From the NCBI GenBank assembly GCA_017935045.1, contig JAGBIJ010000030.1, positions 1 to 46,729 of the forward strand: 46,729 nucleotides of DNA. Reading direction: 5' to 3'. Origin of the DNA: Muribaculaceae bacterium. GTDB lineage: Bacteria > Bacteroidota > Bacteroidia > Bacteroidales > Muribaculaceae. Position numbers and translations under genes: made by a program. Below, one piece after another: positions 24,479 to 34,000 of this stretch. The notes below the pieces were generated by a model that saw only the letters and a program-made list of their open reading frames with translations, searched no databases and was not told the origin of the DNA. Position 1 is the first letter of the stretch. Each line of letters starts with the position of its first letter.

Positions 24479-25597
24479 TCAGCGGAACAGCTTGACTGAC
24501 CAGTGTCGGCCGTCATCGCCGAAAAAGACGGCGAAATAGAATCCTACGGGATTGTTGCTGAGATTTATGACGGCAGTGTCGGTATCGCGGAATTTATCTC
24601 GCTGCACCATCGAGCCATCAAGAGCGTACAGGCGCATCTCCCGCACCGGAGCCGGCAGACTTATAGTAAAATGACCGCCGCCATGTCCTCTGACAACCGG
24701 TTCTGTGGGAATCAGTGTCTCCTCCAGGGCTCGATCGGCTGCCGCACGTTCGGCCTCTGACTCACGAACGAAATCTGTATAGAACGTATGGGGTTCCTCA
24801 TCAACGGGCAAAGGGGCTACGTATGACGGAGCGCCGAGCATAGCCACCTCTCCCTTAGAAAGAATCTCGGTAGGGAGCAGCCTCCATAACGAGGTATTGG
24901 GACCGTCAAGTCTCATGCGGTAATAGTCGCCTTTGCGACCGTGGACTATGACCGGAACAAGTCCCTTTTCTCCTACGAGTCCCAGCACGACATCAGGATG
25001 GGTAAGCAGCTCGCTGTCTATGGCGTCCTGCCACTGTTGGGGACTGTAGACAGCCGACGTGAAGGCGGACGCGTCGTTCATCTCCAGCAGCCGGTCAAGT
25101 TCCTGCTGCGCCTCCTCGACCGTGGTCACAGGGTCAGTGGCGCGGTAAGGCGCGTCAAGTATGTCAGCTATGTAGTGCTGCAGGTCGCCCCAAGCCTCCA
25201 CAGCCTCGTGAGGCACGGTCGAATCGTATCTGATATTCTCGATATGCAGAGCATACAGACGAAGCAATGCCTTGGTAACGGGCTGCAGCGCGTCAGGGTC
25301 AAACGCACCGGTCAGGCTGTAACCGAGAATCGGGAAAGCCTTGTTCTCGGCCGATATGACCACAAATCCGCCGGCAGGATGATTGTAGACATAAAATGGA
25401 GGGAAAAGCGAGTTGGTCGTGAGACGGCGCCCGTTGTAGACGAACTTAGGCTCGGCCATGACTTGTCCGTGCGCGGCGTTGAAGAACTGGGTGGCCAGAC
25501 GCTTGGCCTCCTTCTGGCTTACCGTCTCGCCCTGCGCGGCCAACGTGGCGCACAGAATCAGGCAGGTGTATAATATGACTCTGAAGACTTTTCTCAC
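24479..25597 (-). CDS. Secreted Spi-domain protein with sorting-domain-like tail
   Basis: From a GTG at 25595-25597 this is a 372-residue protein: signal peptide VRKVFRVILYTCLILCATLA, then a Spi/streptopain-propeptide-like domain (SQKEAKRLATQFFNAAHGQV and GGFVVISAENKAFPILGYSL). This domain normally precedes or inhibits a C10 cysteine peptidase. No C10 catalytic domain (Cys/His) follows. The last 75 residues look like a Por/T9SS C-terminal sorting domain (MRLYALDGSMVQRDKF, then NPVGFYFAVFF). I reject the longer frame starting at 25666 because its first codons lie inside the terminator hairpin 25632-25664. The role may be inhibition of a partner peptidase. Confidence 0.7.
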   Translation of the reverse strand: MRKVFRVILYTCLILCATLAAQGETVSQKEAKRLATQFFNAAHGQVMAEPKFVYNGRRLTTNSLFPPFYVYNHPAGGFVVISAENKAFPILGYSLTGAFDPDALQPVTKALLRLYALHIENIRYDSTVPHEAVEAWGDLQHYIADILDAPYRATDPVTTVEEAQQELDRLLEMNDASAFTSAVYSPQQWQDAIDSELLTHPDVVLGLVGEKGLVPVIVHGRKGDYYRMRLDGPNTSLWRLLPTEILSKGEVAMLGAPSYVAPLPVDEEPHTFYTDFVRESEAERAAADRALEETLIPTEPVVRGHGGGHFTISLPAPVREMRLYALDGSMVQRDKFRDTDTAVINLSNNPVGFYFAVFFGDDGRHWSVKLFR

Positions 25598-25631
25598 AAT
25601 GTTATAACGCTTGAAAATGTCAAAAAGTATG

Positions 25632-25664
25632 GAGGGTGTCTGCAATTCGTACACAGACACCCTC
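25632..25664 (-). terminator. Terminator of the MFS gene
   Basis: GAGGGTGTCTG (25632-25642) and CAGACACCCTC (25654-25664) form an 11-bp stem just after the MFS stop, followed on the minus strand by CATACTTTTTG. Confidence 0.8.
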
Positions 25665-25693
25665 ATAATTATGATTTGTACTTATACAACCGA

Positions 25694-27529
25694 TTATTCT
25701 TCTGCCGCCAGCATTTCGGCTTCGGCAGATTCTTCGGCCGCTTTGCCCTTGACATTCGGCAGCTCAAGGCCGTAATGCTTCTTGGCGTCCAGACGCTTGA
25801 GCGTGAGGCCGAAAATGAGGGCAAGCACGCCGAGCGACGCGAACAGCACCATGGGTACCGTGTAGTTGTAGTTAAGCGGATTGAAGATACCGGGGTTGGA
25901 GGAGGCAAGCACGCCGCCGATGACCATCGGGAAGGCATACAGGCCTATGTTCTGAATCCAGAAGATGACAGCATAGGCGGAGCCAAGCAGCTTGCCGTCC
26001 ACGAGCTTAGGCACGGAGGGCCACAGTGAGGCGGGCACAAGCGAGAAAGATATGCCGAGCAATATGATGCTCAGGTAGGCCACGATGATACCGACCGCGC
26101 CGCTGGGCGCCACGAGTTTGGTAATCTTTACCTCGTAGGGCTGCGCCTTGATTTCGCCGGACTGTATCTGCTGCAGATCGCATGTAAGCAGCTCGGTCAT
26201 GCGGCTCTCCACTTTCTGTTTGTCCTCGCTGACTGCCAGATTCTCGCCGGGAGCAACACATACGGTCTGCGGATTGAGTACCACAGTCTCCCCTACTTTC
26301 TTGCCGAGGAAATCTTTGGCAGCCTCGCCGTTGGCAAGGTTTTTGATTGAGAATACTATCTCGGCAGGATGCGAGCCGCTGTCTCCCTCGACAGGTATGC
26401 CGGGGACTTCACATGTAATCATCGTATTGTCTGCCACAGTCTCGGGCGTATCGCCCTTGAGCGCGGGCAGGCCGAAAGCAAAAGTCAGATGGCACACTAT
26501 CATAAGCAACGCGCCGAATATAAGCATCGACGCTCCTTTGCCCTTGCGGTCAAGGAAGTTGCCCAGGAACGGAGTGATGACAGCCGCGCCGAGCGGGAAT
26601 ACGAAGAATATCAGCGACGCCTGCTCGGAAGATATGCCGAGGTTGCACTGGAGCATATTGTTGGCGTACTTCTGGAAGGGGAAGATAGCAGAATAATATA
26701 GTACGCAGAGGAGAGCGACAATCCAGAACACCTTGGAGGAGAAGATGTATTTGAGATCGGAAATCTTGAAGGGGTCGTCGGCTACCTCGCCGTTGCCGCC
26801 CATCTGCTTTTCAAGTTTCTTGTCCATGAAAGCGTAGGTAATAAAGCAGATAAGGCCGATAAGCAGCAGTAACACGGTAAAGCCTACGGGGCGGCTCACG
26901 CTCAGCACGCCGCCGAACTTGGCCAGCGCGGGGGAGGCGAGGAAGACCACGGCCACGCCGACGCGGGCTATAGCCATCTCGACACCCATCGCCAATGCCA
27001 TCTCCTTGCCTTCAAACCATTTGACGATGCCGCGGGAGACAGTGATACCGGCCATCTCCGTACCGCAGCCGAAAATCATGAAGCCGATAGCCGACAGTTT
27101 GGCCGTGGCGGGCATACCGTCGTACCAGGGGGTAATGTTCCACCAGGCAGAAGGGATGTTCAGATTATTGTTGAACCATGCTTCCAGAGCGCTGCCGGCG
27201 AAAGCATCAGTAAGGGCGTAATAGTTGATAAACGCGCCGCACACCATCACACATCCGGAGAGGATAGCCGTGAAGCGCACACCCATCTTGTCAAGGATGA
27301 TTCCGGCGAAAATCAGGAAGAACACGAATACGTTAAGAAATGTCTCGGAGCCTGTATAGTGTCCGTAAGCCGAGGGATCCCATCCCTTCAGAGACTGTAG
27401 GCTCGCCTGCAGCGGCGACAGGATGTCTACGAAGATGTAGGCGAAAAACATGGCTGCGGCAAGCAGCACAAGGGCTGTCCAGCGTGCCCATGCCTTGTCG
27501 CGCAGCAGAGTGTTGAGTTGTTGTGTCAT
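25694..27529 (-). CDS. MFS transporter with trigger-factor/FKBP-like insertion
   Basis: A 611-residue transporter from the ATG at 27527-27529 (the -7 box at 27566-27573 rules out the earlier start). Twelve membrane helices can be drawn; the first nine lie before residue 355 and three after 475. Between helices 9 and 10, about residues 358-474, is an inserted soluble domain. Its end, FLGKKVGETVVLNP then ELLTCDLQQIQ and PYEVKITKL, resembles the PPIase (FKBP-fold) domain of Bacteroidetes trigger factor. By topology this loop faces the periplasm. The tail is acidic and Ala-rich. Substrate unknown. It has its own promoter and terminator. Confidence 0.8.
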   Translation of the reverse strand: MTQQLNTLLRDKAWARWTALVLLAAAMFFAYIFVDILSPLQASLQSLKGWDPSAYGHYTGSETFLNVFVFFLIFAGIILDKMGVRFTAILSGCVMVCGAFINYYALTDAFAGSALEAWFNNNLNIPSAWWNITPWYDGMPATAKLSAIGFMIFGCGTEMAGITVSRGIVKWFEGKEMALAMGVEMAIARVGVAVVFLASPALAKFGGVLSVSRPVGFTVLLLLIGLICFITYAFMDKKLEKQMGGNGEVADDPFKISDLKYIFSSKVFWIVALLCVLYYSAIFPFQKYANNMLQCNLGISSEQASLIFFVFPLGAAVITPFLGNFLDRKGKGASMLIFGALLMIVCHLTFAFGLPALKGDTPETVADNTMITCEVPGIPVEGDSGSHPAEIVFSIKNLANGEAAKDFLGKKVGETVVLNPQTVCVAPGENLAVSEDKQKVESRMTELLTCDLQQIQSGEIKAQPYEVKITKLVAPSGAVGIIVAYLSIILLGISFSLVPASLWPSVPKLVDGKLLGSAYAVIFWIQNIGLYAFPMVIGGVLASSNPGIFNPLNYNYTVPMVLFASLGVLALIFGLTLKRLDAKKHYGLELPNVKGKAAEESAEAEMLAAEE

Positions 27530-27565
27530 ATTATAGGTCGTTAGATTATTTTCGCTTATGCCTTG

Positions 27566-27573
27566 CAAAATTA
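27566..27573 (-). promoter_or_regulatory. -7 box of the MFS gene
   Basis: Minus-strand TAATTTTG (27573 down to 27566), placing the transcript start downstream of an upstream in-frame ATG and so fixing the MFS start at 27529. Confidence 0.65.
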
Positions 27574-27633
27574 ATCAATCTTTTTTAACAAGCATTAATA
27601 TTCTGCTTAAAAAAGAGCTGTCCGGGGAAATAA

Positions 27634-29778
27634 TCACGCCTGCGGACTATGGTTGTCCTCCGTTTCGCGGATGATGTCAAGAATACGGTCGCCATAGGCG
27701 TGTACAGTGGCCGGACCTACGTATTTTATGTCCAGCATATCGGAGACCGTCCGGGGACGCTCGTTGGCTATATTGAGCAATGCCTTGGTAGAAAGTATGC
27801 GGAAAGCCGGGACACCGAGCCGGCGCGATTCTTCAAGGCGCCAGGCTTTAAGGGCGGCAAAGAGCGTGCTGTCCTGAATCTCTGACACGACCGAGGCGTC
27901 TTTCAGCCGTGCGCCGCGAAGCGCGGTATCCTTTGTTTTGCGCTCCTTTTTGGCAGAGTCGGCATCAGCAAAGCTTCGGGAGCGGCTGCGCAGGTAGTCT
28001 GCCACCGTAAAGCAGTTGTCTTTTGCCGCCCCGAGGAGCAGCAATTTGCGGCGCAACGCTTCGCCGAAAGCGGCGCTGTGATTCTTCAGCCGCTTGCGTA
28101 TTTCTTTATTGTCATGCTCTGCCGGAGTATCCCGGTAGACGGCGTGCAGTTCGTCGAGACAGTCGAGGAAGTAAGCCGCCGCGGCCTTGACACGCGTCTG
28201 AAGCCGGGAACCGGGGTCGGAGGCATCGGGGTCGGAGGCCAGAGCGACATACTGGTTACGGAAAACGCGGGCCACTTTCGTGATTTTCTCGTCTACGACT
28301 ACATCGGTCTCGTCATACTTCCTGACGACCGAGGGATAAAGGGTATGAAACGCCATGTCCACGGTTCGGCGGTAGTCCTCGTAAGCGGCAGCGAGAGGTG
28401 CGAAATCAAACAGATCGTCAAGCAATGAAATAAAATATCTGTCCTCCATAACTTTAATCCGGCTGTCTTCGGGCCGGCGCGCGGCAGTGGTGGCGATAAA
28501 CCGGTTCACACGCGGGTCAGTAATCACAGACTCCGGACGCAAAGGCGCGCTGAGTACAAGCCCCTCGAGAGTACGGCAGCGGGACAGAGCCACGTAAGTC
28601 TGACCCGAAGCGAAAGCGCCGGCCACGTCAATGATGGCGCGGTCGAATGTCAGCCCCTGGCTCTTGTGTATGGTTATGGCCCAGGCCGCGCGCAGCGGCA
28701 GCTGGATAAACACGCCGTCGACATATTCCTTGACATTCTGTGTCTGCTCATCTATCTCATAGCGGCGGTTCTCCCATGACCCGGCGACAACTTCTATGGG
28801 GGATTCCTCTCCTTCGGGCAACACAAGCACGGACTTTTCCCTAAGCGCTGTGACAGTGCCGAGCATACCGTTGTAATAGCGCTTCTCGCCGGAGGCGTCA
28901 TTGCGTATAAAGATAACTTGCGCTCCCGGCTTCAGTATCAGTTCGCGGTCTGCCGGCAATACGTTTTCCGGGAATTTACCCTCTACTGTAGCTTTATAAA
29001 TCCGGCTCTCTCCTTCCAGTCGTGCCATCTCCGAAGCATTGATGCTGTCGGCTATGGCATTGTGGGTGGTCAGACGCACCCGATGCAGTCCGTCGGCAGG
29101 CGCGAATCGGGGGATATAGCGGGCATTGAGAGCTTCGATTATCTCTTGGGAGACATGGCCGGAGCGGATGCGATGCAGCAGATGTAGGAATCGCGGGTCT
29201 GACTGACGGTAGACTTTAGTAAGCTCTATGGTGCAGTACTCTGTGCGATTCAAGGCATGGGATGAGAAAAAGTATGGAGTGTCGTAATGATTCTGAAGCA
29301 ATACCCACTCGTCATCCTTGACAACAGGAGGAAGCTGCTGCAGGTCGCCGATAAGAAGCAGCTGCACGCCTCCGAATGGCCGGCGCGCATCGCGCAAGCG
29401 CCGCAGGACATCGTCGACGGCATCAAGCAAGTCGGCGCGTACCATACTGATTTCATCTATTACCAGAATGTCGATGCTGCGAATCAGCCTCAGCTTCTCT
29501 TTGCTGTAGCGATGGCCCGATGATGCCCGACGCAGACCTGGCATGAATGGCCCGAACTCCAGTTGAAACAGCGAGTGGAGGGTCACGCCGCCGGCGTTGA
29601 CAGCCGCTATGCCGGTAGGAGCCGCTACGACTATGCGCTTGTCGGAACCGGCACGCAGCCGATGCAGAAATGTAGTCTTGCCTGTCCCGGCCGCGCCGGT
29701 CAGAAACAGGTTGCAGGACGTGTACTCCATCAGCCGCGCGGCTACGCGGAAATCGTCATTGTCAAACTCACTGGACAT
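27634..29778 (-). CDS. Pif1-like SF1 helicase with C-terminal HRDC domain
   Basis: A 714-residue helicase. Walker A GAAGTGKTTF (about residues 28-37), VAAPTGIAAVNAGG (motif Ia), Walker B ILVIDEISMV, motif III LLLIGDLQQLPPV, and the late motifs ITIHKSQGLTFDRAIID and TYVALSRCRTLEGL follow the Pif1/RecD-like order. The C-terminal part (about 640-714, LFAALKAWRLEESRRLGVPA) is an HRDC domain for nucleic-acid binding. It probably unwinds forked or G-quadruplex DNA in repair. Long for a minimal Pif1, but this helicase-HRDC form is common in Bacteroidetes. It is followed on the same strand by the MFS gene after 65 bases. Confidence 0.85.
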   Translation of the reverse strand: MSSEFDNDDFRVAARLMEYTSCNLFLTGAAGTGKTTFLHRLRAGSDKRIVVAAPTGIAAVNAGGVTLHSLFQLEFGPFMPGLRRASSGHRYSKEKLRLIRSIDILVIDEISMVRADLLDAVDDVLRRLRDARRPFGGVQLLLIGDLQQLPPVVKDDEWVLLQNHYDTPYFFSSHALNRTEYCTIELTKVYRQSDPRFLHLLHRIRSGHVSQEIIEALNARYIPRFAPADGLHRVRLTTHNAIADSINASEMARLEGESRIYKATVEGKFPENVLPADRELILKPGAQVIFIRNDASGEKRYYNGMLGTVTALREKSVLVLPEGEESPIEVVAGSWENRRYEIDEQTQNVKEYVDGVFIQLPLRAAWAITIHKSQGLTFDRAIIDVAGAFASGQTYVALSRCRTLEGLVLSAPLRPESVITDPRVNRFIATTAARRPEDSRIKVMEDRYFISLLDDLFDFAPLAAAYEDYRRTVDMAFHTLYPSVVRKYDETDVVVDEKITKVARVFRNQYVALASDPDASDPGSRLQTRVKAAAAYFLDCLDELHAVYRDTPAEHDNKEIRKRLKNHSAAFGEALRRKLLLLGAAKDNCFTVADYLRSRSRSFADADSAKKERKTKDTALRGARLKDASVVSEIQDSTLFAALKAWRLEESRRLGVPAFRILSTKALLNIANERPRTVSDMLDIKYVGPATVHAYGDRILDIIRETEDNHSPQA

Positions 29779-29806
29779 AGCGATAAATCATGCATTAAGA
29801 AGCGAT

Positions 29807-29841
29807 AAAAAAAGACAGCCAGTCTGTAAGCGACCGGCTGT
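29807..29841 (-). terminator. Terminator of the SRP RNA / tRNA-Thr transcript
   Basis: On the minus strand GACAGCC pairs with GGCTGTC (29814-29820 with 29835-29841), followed by seven T's (29813-29807). It ends the transcript started near 30029. Confidence 0.85.
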
Positions 29842-29856
29842 CGTGTAGGAAAGGGG

Positions 29857-29930
29857 AGCCTCTTGTCGGATTCGAACCAACGACCCCGAGATTACAAATC
29901 ACGTGCTCTGGCCAACTGAGCTAAAGAGGC
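29857..29930 (-). tRNA. tRNA-Thr(TGT)
   Basis: A 74-base tRNA: acceptor GCCTCTT/AAGAGGC, D arm AGCTCAGTTGGCCAGAGC, anticodon loop TTTGTAA with TGT, T arm around GGTTCGAAT. One T-T mismatch sits in the anticodon stem. Only four bases separate its 5' end from the SRP RNA. Confidence 0.93.
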
Positions 29931-29934
29931 AGGT

Positions 29935-30030
29935 GGGTAAGCTTGCTTCATCGCACCGCTCAACCCCCTACCCTTGCTTCGGTCAAGACCTGGGGGATTC
30001 AGGGGGAGCTGGTCGTGAAGGACTTACCCG
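29935..30030 (-). ncRNA. ffs: Signal recognition particle RNA (4.5S-like)
   Basis: A roughly 96-base RNA on the minus strand. Its ends pair (GGGTAAG with CTTACCC), inner arms pair (GCTC/GAGC, CCCCT/AGGGG), and the tip carries CCCAGGTCTTGACCGAAGCA, the domain IV core (AGG..GAAGCA) bound by Ffh, with a variant tetraloop. The 3' part GCGATGAAGCAAGC parallels the E. coli GGGATGTAGCTGGC. A perfect promoter (TTTG 30066-30063, 20 bases, TAATTTTG 30042-30035) starts exactly at its 5' end. It has no terminator of its own and runs into tRNA-Thr. Recognised from motif and fold, not from an alignment. Confidence 0.8.
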
Positions 30031-30034
30031 ACTG

Positions 30035-30066
30035 CAAAATTACATCTTTTTTGCAAACTGACCAAA
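30035..30066 (-). promoter_or_regulatory. Promoter of SRP RNA and tRNA-Thr
   Basis: Minus-strand TTTG (30066-30063), 20-base spacer, TAATTTTG (30042-30035), a perfect match placing +1 at about 30029. Confidence 0.85.
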
Positions 30067-30119
30067 TTTTTAAAGGCAGTTTTTTTGTTCACGCTACTAT
30101 AACACTAATTCAGTGGAGG

Positions 30120-30911
30120 TTAGCAATCAACTTTAAGTGTGGAATACGGTTCCGTAAGTGCGCAATAATGGCCATATTCGGGGTTTGCATACAGTGGAAA
30201 GCGTATTGCCGCATCGACAAACCGCAGGTTTTCTTCCAGGTCAGTACCCAGACAGAAGTGCATCGGCACAAAGTTGGCGACCTTGAAGCGGCGCACGAAA
30301 CGCGCGGCGCCTTCCCAATAATCTCTACCGATACGTGCGTCCACGGGAAACATGACAAGGTCAAAGCGGTCAGTGGCCGTCCGGATGTCATCAAGTATCT
30401 TGTCATAGGCACGCAGTGCAGCCGATACCTCTGCATTGGTGGACTCATCTTTCCATATCCAGGCATTCAGGTCGCCGGCATGAAAGAAACGCTGACCGCA
30501 GGCCTGCACCATATAACTGTTGCCTATATCGGTGGAACCGAAGGCTGTGATACGGATATTAGGGTCTTCATAAATATCGCCGGGCTTCATGACCGTAACC
30601 AGCGAAGGAGACACTCGATACTCTCCCCTATAAGCGCTCTCCTGCTTCAGAAGATAGCTGACGGAGCGTGCGGTATCCTTGCTTATTATATAATGTATAT
30701 TGGGGAAGCGCTCGGCCCAACGGAAAATCTTGCGCGTGAAATGGTCCTTATGATGATGGCTCACTATCACATAAAAAGGTTTGGAAACGTCCACACTGTC
30801 AAGAAAAGCGCAATGACCGTCCGGATCGGTCCAAAAATCGAAAACACACGTGCAGACGGGAGTGCGCATCAGAAAGCAGTCGTGGCGGATATATTGAAGG
30901 AAAATGCTCAT
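30120..30911 (-). CDS. MBL-fold metallo-hydrolase
   Basis: From an ATG at 30909-30911 (MSIFLQYIRHDCF) this is a 263-residue metallo-beta-lactamase-fold protein. The metal motif SHHHKDHF (HxHxDH type) is intact, with HAGDLNAW as the later Asp-bearing motif and FVPMHFCL as the last His. Such enzymes hydrolyse phosphate or ester bonds; the substrate cannot be told. A longer frame from 30974 adds 21 residues that fit poorly. It diverges from purL. It is unrelated by sequence layout to the MBL half of the MurB fusion (36718-37473), which has a different Cys-rich start. Confidence 0.78.
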   Translation of the reverse strand: MSIFLQYIRHDCFLMRTPVCTCVFDFWTDPDGHCAFLDSVDVSKPFYVIVSHHHKDHFTRKIFRWAERFPNIHYIISKDTARSVSYLLKQESAYRGEYRVSPSLVTVMKPGDIYEDPNIRITAFGSTDIGNSYMVQACGQRFFHAGDLNAWIWKDESTNAEVSAALRAYDKILDDIRTATDRFDLVMFPVDARIGRDYWEGAARFVRRFKVANFVPMHFCLGTDLEENLRFVDAAIRFPLYANPEYGHYCALTEPYSTLKVDC

Positions 30912-30982
30912 GTCTGTATAACGCAGGCGGAGTGAAAAATATTTTTTAGTCATCGGGTGGGTGCCGTCACACAAAAAATGAC

Positions 30983-30990
30983 TAACTTTG
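30983..30990 (+). promoter_or_regulatory. -7 box of the purL operon
   Basis: TAACTTTG at 30983-30990, 28 bases before the purL ATG; no clear -33 element. Confidence 0.55.
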
Positions 30991-31018
30991 CACTCTATAA
31001 CGAAACCTGCAATTAGGG

Positions 31019-34000
31019 ATGATTACATTTTTCAAGAAAGGGTCGCAGCGGGTAATAGCCGTAGAGAGCGACAAAGAGTTGAGTGAAGATATGCTCGCAC
31101 GCCTGTCGTGGCTTTTCGACGGTGCGACACCCCTGAAGTCCAAGCGGCTTACAGGCAAATGGATAGGTCCTCGCAAAGAGATGATTACTCCCTGGAGTAC
31201 CAATGCCGTGGAGATTACCCAGAATATGGGAGTGGACGGCATAAGCCGCATAGAGGAGTACTTCAAGACTACAGCCGACGAGCCGCAGTACGACCGTATG
31301 CTCCAGCGCCTCTATCCCGACGGACTCGGCAAGGACATTTTTGAGATTACACGTAAACCTGAGGACATCATATATATTACCGACCTCGACGCCTACAACG
31401 CGCAAGAGGGTCTGGCTCTGTCTGCCGACGAAATATCTTATCTCCACTCCCTTGAGGAGAAACTGGGCCGCAAGCTGACCGATTCTGAGGTATTCGGCTT
31501 CTCGCAGGTCAATTCGGAACACTGCCGCCACAAGATTTTCAACGGTACTTTCATTATCGACGGCCAGGAGATGCCTTCCTCCCTTTTCAAGCTGATAAAG
31601 AAGACTTCTCAGGTCAATCCCAACGCTCTGGTGTCGGCCTACAAAGACAATGTGGCTTTCGTCAAAGGTCCTAAAGTACAGCAGTTTGCCCCCGTCAATC
31701 CCGACAAGCCTGATTTCTTTGAGGAGAAAGAAATCAAGACCGTAATCTCCCTTAAGGCGGAGACTCACAATTTCCCCACTACAGTAGAGCCCTTCAACGG
31801 CGCGGCCACCGGCACCGGCGGCGAGATACGCGACCGCCTGGGCGGCGGCAAGGCATCGCTGCCAATAGCCGGCACAGCTGTATATATGACTTCCTATCCC
31901 CGTCCCGACGAGCTTCGCGGCTGGGAGATGGATGCCCCCGCCGGTCGTCCCTGGCTCTACCAGACTCCCGAGGAGATACTCATCAAGGCTTCCAATGGCG
32001 CCTCGGACTTCGGCAACAAGTTCGGCCAGCCGCTGATCTGCGGTTCGGTGCTGACTTTCGAACACCAGGAGCATACACGCACTCTGGCTTATGACAAAGT
32101 AATAATGCTGGCAGGCGGCGTGGGCTTCGGAACCATGAAGGATGCCATCAAAGGGGAGCCGGAACCGGGCATGAAAGTCGTGGTAATGGGCGGCGACAAC
32201 TACCGCATCGGCATGGGCGGCGGAGCCGTCTCGTCGGTAGAGACCGGCCAGTATGACAACTCCATCGAGCTTAACGCCGTGCAGCGCGCCAACCCTGAGA
32301 TGCAGAAGCGCGTCAGCAATGTAGTGCGCGCTTTGGCCGAAATGGAAGACAATCCCTGTGTCAGCATCCACGACCACGGCGCCGGCGGACACCTCAATGC
32401 GCTTTCGGAACTCGTGGAGGCCACAGGCGGCAACATAAACATCGATGCGCTGCCCGTAGGCGACCCCACTCTCTCGGCAAAAGAAATAATCGGAAACGAG
32501 AGTCAGGAACGCATGGGACTGGTAATGGAGTCGCAACACACCGATATGGTGCGCCGCATAGCCGAAAGGGAGCGCGCTCCGTTCTACGTGGTCGGCGAGA
32601 CTACGGACGACGACCGGTTTGTCTTCACTCAGGCCGACGGCGTGAAGCCGATTGACCTGGCCATGGCCGATATGTTCGGCAACAGCCCCAAGACAGTGAT
32701 GACTGACTCCACTGTAAGACGCGAGTATGCCGATGTGACATATACTGCAGATGAAATAGACAAGTATCTGGAACTCGTACTCCAGCTTGAGGCCGTAGCC
32801 TGCAAGGACTGGCTGACCAACAAAGTAGACCGCTCCGTGACTGGCAAGATAGCTCGCCAGCAGTGCCAGGGCGAACTGCAGCTGCCGCTGTCAGACTGCG
32901 GTGTCGTAGCCCTCGACTATCACGGCAAGGCGGGTATCGCCACCTCAATAGGCCATGCGCCTCAGGCCGCCCTCATAGATCCGGGCAAAGGCTCCGTTCT
33001 GGCCATAGCCGAGGCGCTGACCAACATCTCGGGCGCGCTGCTCAAGCAGGGTCTGCGCTCTGTCTCGCTGTCGGCCAACTGGATGTGGCCATGCAAGAAT
33101 CAAGGAGAGGACGCACGCCTGTATGAAGCCGTGCAGGCTTGCTCTGATTTCGCCTGCGCCTTAGGCATCAACATCCCGACCGGCAAGGACTCTCTCTCGA
33201 TGACTCAGAAATACGGCGATGACAAGGTGTACGCGCCCGGTACGGTAATAATTTCCGCTGCCGGCGAGGTGCGCAACATACGCCGCGTGACCTCTCCTGT
33301 GGCCAAACAAAAGAAATCGACACTCCTATACATAGATATGAGCGCCGATGCCCTGAAACTGGGCGGCAGCGCTTTCGCCCAGGCTCTGGGCAAAGTAGGC
33401 AGCGAAGCTCCCACCGTGACTGACCCGGCCTATTTCGCCCGTACGTTCGACGCGCTGCAGAAGCTCGTAGAGCGCAACCTCGTACTGGCGCAGCACGACG
33501 TGAGCGCCGGCGGTCTAATCACGACTCTGCTGGAGATGAATTTCGCCAACGTCAAAGGCGGCATGGACGTATGCCTCGATGCTTTCGGCGAGCAGGACAT
33601 AATCAAGATTCTTTTCGCCGAGAACCCCGCCATCGTGCTTCAGGTGGCCGATGCAAAAATGGATTTGGCGAAAGATGTACTGGACAGCGCCCAGGTCAAG
33701 TATCACGCAATAGGCTCCTGGTGCGGCGACCGCATGCTTCACATACGCAAAGGCGATTTTGTCCGCGATTTTGATATCGACGCCCTTCGTGACGTATGGT
33801 ACCGCTCATCCTGGCTGCTCGACTGCGACCAGAGCGGCGAGAAATGCGCATCCGAGAGATTCAGCAATTACCGCAAGCAGCCCGTACGCTTCCGTCTGCC
33901 CAAAGACTGGAAAGGCCGTCTGGCCGACCTCGGCCTGAACGCCTATCGTCCTGGGCGCAGCGGTGTGAAAGCGGCTATAATACGCGAAAAGGGTGTGAAC

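Noticed and set aside
31013-32539. 508-codon antisense frame inside purL
   Set aside because: purL is complete with all motifs; G/C-ending codons open antisense frames. No promoter or ribosome-binding site supports it.
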